A DNA stretch of 64,000 bases from the NCBI GenBank assembly GCA_002393955.1, contig DGSK01000028.1:1-64000 (forward strand). Reading direction: 5' to 3'. The notes beneath the pieces are model-generated. The model was not told the DNA's origin. It ran no database searches and worked only from the letters and a program-made list of their open reading frames with translations. A program made the position numbers and the translations under genes. Shown one piece after another: positions 60,162-64,000 of this stretch (its first letter is position 1; each line of letters starts with the position of its first letter). The DNA comes from Lachnospiraceae bacterium UBA4364. GTDB taxonomy: Bacteria; Bacillota; Clostridia; Lachnospirales; Lachnospiraceae.

Positions 60162-63100
60162 TAAACTGCCCGTACATGCCACAATGCGTTCCTTCACTGC
60201 CTTGAGCACTCTTTCCCTGTCATCGAACCACTCAAGTATCCATATGCGCATGGTCTGCCATCCAAGACTTTCCATCATACCGGGCTGCACAGAGAAACGG
60301 TCACCTGCAGTCTGGGCATCACGCATATTGAAGCCGTCCAGCATTATGCCCAATATGTATTCGTCAGGCTTATCGGGTGATACAATGCCTATGTCCATGC
60401 GGTATGATGATGTACCGATCTCTGTACTGGTCTTATATCCAAGCTTCTCTATCTCAGAAGCTATTATGGAAACCATCTCGTCATGCTCACGCTTTTCACC
60501 GTTTATAACAGGCAGACGTGAGGTGCCATAGCGGGCATATTCAAGAAATCCTTTTAATCCTTCCACGCCCGCAGCAGTACTTCTTGCGGTATCTATCTGT
60601 TCAGGCTTAAGCACGGCGAATACTTTCATCTCCATCCTTGCTCTGGATATGGCCACATTAAGCCTGCGCCACCCTCCTTCCCTGTTAAGAGGGCCGAAAT
60701 TCATGGAAACCTTTCCATTCTTATCCGGTCCGTAGCAGATGGAGAAAAGGATCACATCACGTTCGTCACCCTGGACATTTTCAAGATTCTTAATAAAGAC
60801 TGGTTCTAAGCGCTCCCTGTCATATTCTTCCAGCTCAGGGTGCTTTAAGAACTCATCCGCCAGCATATCTTCTATAAGGTGCTGCTGCACCACGCTGAAT
60901 GTAACGACGCCTATGGACTGCTCACGCAGCTTTTCATCCGAAAGCCTGCGGATTATTTCATCCGTGACAGCACGAGCCTCAGCCTTATTCTGCCTGTTGC
61001 CCCCCAGATCATAAGTGCCTTCCACGGGTACCAGTGTAACACGGCTCACCATATCCTCGGGTGACGGGAAGGTAGCTAAGAGATTACCGTAATACTTTCT
61101 GTTGGAATATGCTATCAGGCTCTCGTGCTTTGACCTGTAATGCCATTTTAAGTACATCTGTGGCATGGACACTGCCAGGCAGTCATCCAGAAGGCTTTCA
61201 AGATCCTCCTCCATGCTGTCCTCATCTCCCTTGTTTACCTTAAAGAAAGCTGTAGGCGGAAGCTGCTTGGGATCCCCCACTATCACCGCATTCTTTCCCC
61301 TTGCTATGGTTCCTACTGCTTCGCTGGTAGGAAGCTGGCTGGCCTCATCAAATATCACCAGGTCAAAATTCGGAAATGAGGGATCAATATACTGCGCAAC
61401 GGATATGGGACTCATGAGCATACAGGGACATAGCCTCCTTAAGACTCCCGGTGCCTCGTTAAAGAGCTTCCTTATGGACATGCGCCTTCCGCCTGACTTA
61501 ACAGCCTTCTTTACAAGAGAAAGCTCTGCCGTCTCTCCCACATGGAGCTTATCGGTAAGGGAAGCCACGAGTTCCTGCTGCACCAGCTTCCGGTATTCGT
61601 TCTCGCTGTCTATGAATCTGTCTATCAGAGCCTCATACTTTGCCCCCCTGAATTCCCTGAGCCGTTCATCGCTGTCGATCAAGCCTGTGGCAAAGCTGTA
61701 ATATAGCTCAGTTTCAAAGGCGTCCCTGCATTCGCCGTTCTTTATCCTGCCTTCCTCATAAGCTTTCGTGACACAGATAAGGCCGCTTTTATTAAGTTTA
61801 TTCCTGGTCTTTATATAACTGCTCCAATCCCTTAGAGCTGTCACATTTTCTATGTATCCACTCAGCCGCTCTGAAAGTTTAGTTACAAAATCTTCCTCTT
61901 CCTCTATATCCGATACATCAAGCACGGAGGCTGAAATGGTATTTTCTATCACTGCATTTAAGGCTCTTACCTTTTCGGCCTCAGCAGGCGCACAGACGGC
62001 AGATGCCGAGAAGTCTGCCCACTGCTTAGGTGGCAGGGATACATATAAGGTGTGGAGTCTTACGGATTTTTCAACAGCAGCCCGCAGCATTGTAAAATCC
62101 GTATCGGTTCCCATATACAGGCCTTCAAAATAGTTTGAAAGATAAGGCTGTACCGTCTGAAGCTCCAGGGTTAATCCCTGTACACGGCTTAGATTCTTTA
62201 GTACTTCTCCTACATTTTCCTTCGTGACAAGACCTGGCTTTTTAGCATAAGAGGCTGTTTTTTTCACTATATCCTTTGTTGCAAAAAACCTTTCCAAAAA
62301 CCACTTTTTCTGCGCATTTTCGAAAGCATCACAGAGTTTTTCGGCATCAAAGCTTAAGTTCCGGTCAAAGGCTTTCATGTCAAAATCTTTTCCCATTTCT
62401 GCCACGCATGATTTATAGGCATCCCCCTTGTCTAAAAGCGTCATCGCAGATGCAAATATTGAATCAAATGCAGCAGCGCCTGAAAGTGTAAAAAGCGACG
62501 GAATGCCGTCTGACCGTACGCTTTCCATTTCCAGGAGCCGCTTTATATCAGCCCTGGATAATGAGCTGTCGATGCCCGTCCTATTGGAAAGAGACTTAAG
62601 GGCAGCAGGCATATCCCCGCAAGCCGTTTTGCACTCTTCCCACTCCCGGCTTCTTTCATCCCTTAAGGACATTGAATAGTCTTCACTTTCGATCCCTTTA
62701 AGGGGGTTGGCTGCATAATCTCCTATAAGCGCCGCAACCGCCTCATACTCTCTTATAAGCTCTCTGTATTCGAGGACATTTTCCTCAGTAGTATCCTCTG
62801 CAGAGAAAAATGTACCTACGCTGTCCTTAAGATTTACACAGCCCTTATATCCTGCTCTTACGGAATACTCGCTTATGGCATTGTATAAAGAACCGCCAAA
62901 GCCCCTTTTCTCATGTATGGCATTTATCACCCGGTCAAGCTCCATGCGGGTCTTATAAAGCTCCTCCGAAACACCTGCGAACTTCCCGGACTTTGCCGTA
63001 TCCGCAAGGTTAAGGGTTCCTTCAAGCTGAGACAGTACTGCGCTTTTTCCTGCTTTATTGGAATGCATCTCAAGGCAGAATGGCCCCAGTCCTATTTTTT

Positions 63101-64000
63101 CAAGGCGCCTTTGCACCACGGAAAGTGCCGCCATCTTTTCTGCCACAAAGAGCACTGACTTTCCATTATACAGAGCATTGGCGATCATATTGGTAATAGT
63201 CTGTGACTTACCGGTTCCGGGAGGACCGTGAAGCACAAAGCTCTCCCCTGCAGCCGCAGTAACAATGGCGGCCATCTGTGAAGAATCCGCAGGCAGGGGC
63301 ACTGCCACCTTATCAGGCTTTATGAATTCATCAAGCCTGTTTAATTCTGTAAGATGCTCTGCAGGCTGCCACGATACCTGACCGTCTATAAGGCTTTTTA
63401 CTATTTTATTTTCCGTAAGCTCGGAAGCCCTGTTATGCAGATCATTCCACATGACAAACTGACCGAAGGAAAACAGCCCAAGGCAGGTGATGTTTTCAAC
63501 ATCCCAGTTCTTTTCAGCCATTACTGCATTTCTTACGGTCTGTAATATAAGCGGAAGGTCTATTCCATGCTCATCCTCCGGCAGCGGATCAAGACCTGAA
63601 ATATCCACATTATGGTCCTGCCTGAGATACTCTAACAGAGTCACATTTATCTGTGTCTCTTCATTCCTTGATCGTATGATATAGCCCTTTCCCTTTATGC
63701 TCCTGACTATATCTACCGGTATGAGGACCAATGGAGCATATCTCGGTTTCTGAGACACTTCCGTTTCAAACCATTTAAGGAATCCGGCTGCAACGAAAAG
63801 AGTATTCGCACCGTTTTCTTCCAGGCTCTGCTTTGCTGCCCTCTGCAGCTTCTTGAGCCTGTCCTTCATCTCATCTTCCTTAAAGAAAGTATGTATCCTT
63901 TTCTGCTTTAATTCTTCAGCAGCAAATACCCTGATCCGCTCGTCAGCTCCACAAAAAAAGTCAGAGAACTTATTTCCGATATCTTCAAGCTCAGACGGAA
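60159..64000 (-). CDS. Large SF1 helicase with C-terminal nuclease-like domain (5' partial)
   Basis: The frame stays open to the window edge, so the start is outside; 1280 codons are visible. The SF1 (DNA2/NAM7-like) helicase motifs are: GPPGTGKSQTITN (Walker A), LVIFDEASQLP (Walker B), GDPKQLPPT, HYRSKHESLIAYSN, VQGDERDVILFS and NVAISRAR. Between motifs I and II lies an insertion of about 600 residues, mostly helical. The last 90 residues resemble the MTES_1575/Vsr-like endonuclease end (SSYRMDIGIV, then ILGIMLDGFN, ESLGWQTMRIWI); the GI-E-CDG acidic position reads M-L-D. Such DUF4011-type proteins are often found in defence islands, but the neighbours here are housekeeping genes. It is located just upstream of the his promoter. 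Confidence 0.85.
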   Translation of the reverse strand, partial: PSELEDIGNKFSDFFCGADERIRVFAAEELKQKRIHTFFKEDEMKDRLKKLQRAAKQSLEENGANTLFVAAGFLKWFETEVSQKPRYAPLVLIPVDIVRSIKGKGYIIRSRNEETQINVTLLEYLRQDHNVDISGLDPLPEDEHGIDLPLILQTVRNAVMAEKNWDVENITCLGLFSFGQFVMWNDLHNRASELTENKIVKSLIDGQVSWQPAEHLTELNRLDEFIKPDKVAVPLPADSSQMAAIVTAAAGESFVLHGPPGTGKSQTITNMIANALYNGKSVLFVAEKMAALSVVQRRLEKIGLGPFCLEMHSNKAGKSAVLSQLEGTLNLADTAKSGKFAGVSEELYKTRMELDRVINAIHEKRGFGGSLYNAISEYSVRAGYKGCVNLKDSVGTFFSAEDTTEENVLEYRELIREYEAVAALIGDYAANPLKGIESEDYSMSLRDERSREWEECKTACGDMPAALKSLSNRTGIDSSLSRADIKRLLEMESVRSDGIPSLFTLSGAAAFDSIFASAMTLLDKGDAYKSCVAEMGKDFDMKAFDRNLSFDAEKLCDAFENAQKKWFLERFFATKDIVKKTASYAKKPGLVTKENVGEVLKNLSRVQGLTLELQTVQPYLSNYFEGLYMGTDTDFTMLRAAVEKSVRLHTLYVSLPPKQWADFSASAVCAPAEAEKVRALNAVIENTISASVLDVSDIEEEEDFVTKLSERLSGYIENVTALRDWSSYIKTRNKLNKSGLICVTKAYEEGRIKNGECRDAFETELYYSFATGLIDSDERLREFRGAKYEALIDRFIDSENEYRKLVQQELVASLTDKLHVGETAELSLVKKAVKSGGRRMSIRKLFNEAPGVLRRLCPCMLMSPISVAQYIDPSFPNFDLVIFDEASQLPTSEAVGTIARGKNAVIVGDPKQLPPTAFFKVNKGDEDSMEEDLESLLDDCLAVSMPQMYLKWHYRSKHESLIAYSNRKYYGNLLATFPSPEDMVSRVTLVPVEGTYDLGGNRQNKAEARAVTDEIIRRLSDEKLREQSIGVVTFSVVQQHLIEDMLADEFLKHPELEEYDRERLEPVFIKNLENVQGDERDVILFSICYGPDKNGKVSMNFGPLNREGGWRRLNVAISRARMEMKVFAVLKPEQIDTARSTAAGVEGLKGFLEYARYGTSRLPVINGEKREHDEMVSIIASEIEKLGYKTSTEIGTSSYRMDIGIVSPDKPDEYILGIMLDGFNMRDAQTAGDRFSVQPGMMESLGWQTMRIWILEWFDDRERVLKAVKERIVACTGSL

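Overview
The window looks like chromosomal DNA of a low-to-mid GC Firmicute, most likely a member of the Lachnospiraceae (Clostridia). The pointers are a PolC-type replicative polymerase, a T-box leader on pheS-pheT, a DUF5688 protein, a short HisG with a separate HisZ, a HisF-like/HisI/HisE fusion, CotH-type and DegV proteins, and the absence of outer-membrane genes. Nearly all genes are on the minus strand; the exceptions are a transporter block at about 23.9-27.6 kb and tyrA-aroA at 36.2-38.8 kb.

Layout. 0-0.8 kb: remnant of an insertion-sequence end, a 30-codon fragment and a tRNA-Glu. 0.8-19.3 kb: a long minus-strand block in a familiar order, read rpsB, tsf, pyrH, frr, uppS, cdsA, dxr, rseP, ispG, polC. 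It is interrupted twice, by a polysaccharide deacetylase and an acidic bactofilin (tsf/pyrH) and by a PP2C phosphatase and a Ser/Thr kinase (rseP/ispG). 19.4-21.5 kb: a CotH-family membrane protein. 21.6-23.5 kb: an AT-rich decayed island holding the C-terminal end of what looks like a polymorphic toxin (toxin-44 type), a frameshifted gene immediately downstream in the place of an immunity gene, a small membrane protein, and IS-end-like repeats. 23.9-27.6 kb: a membrane-anchored FKBP/trigger-factor-like foldase and a polar amino acid ABC transporter. 27.7-31.3 kb: an SH3-domain protein, tRNA-Arg, a DUF5688 protein, a palindrome cluster and efp. 31.4-38.8 kb: aroQ, aroK, an EF-G paralogue, a lipoprotein, then tyrA and aroA, so four aromatic-pathway genes lie within 7 kb. 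38.9-48.3 kb: DegV, PilZ, queA, M18 aminopeptidase, pheS-pheT with a T-box and an embedded array of hairpins, YihY, and a structured RNA that resembles 6S RNA. 48.4-52.9 kb: a soluble chemoreceptor-like protein, a protein with eight SHOCT-like repeats, RNase G and a DUF2344 protein. 52.9-60.0 kb: a TIGR03960-type radical SAM protein and hisZ-hisG-hisD-hisB-hisIE. 60.2-64 kb: a large SF1 helicase with a C-terminal nuclease-like domain that runs off the window.

How the genes work together: the main block supplies translation factors, isoprenoid and undecaprenyl carriers, phospholipid precursors and the replicative polymerase. The aro/tyrA/pheST genes and the his operon are amino-acid hubs. The kinase/phosphatase pair, the PilZ protein and the soluble chemoreceptor-like protein are signalling parts.

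The least explained items are the SHOCT-like repeat protein at 49.3-50.9 kb, the two hairpin arrays at 30.4-30.6 and 46.6-46.8 kb, and the decayed toxin island. No intact, clearly new multi-gene system was recognised. All domain assignments come from reading motifs; no database search was possible.
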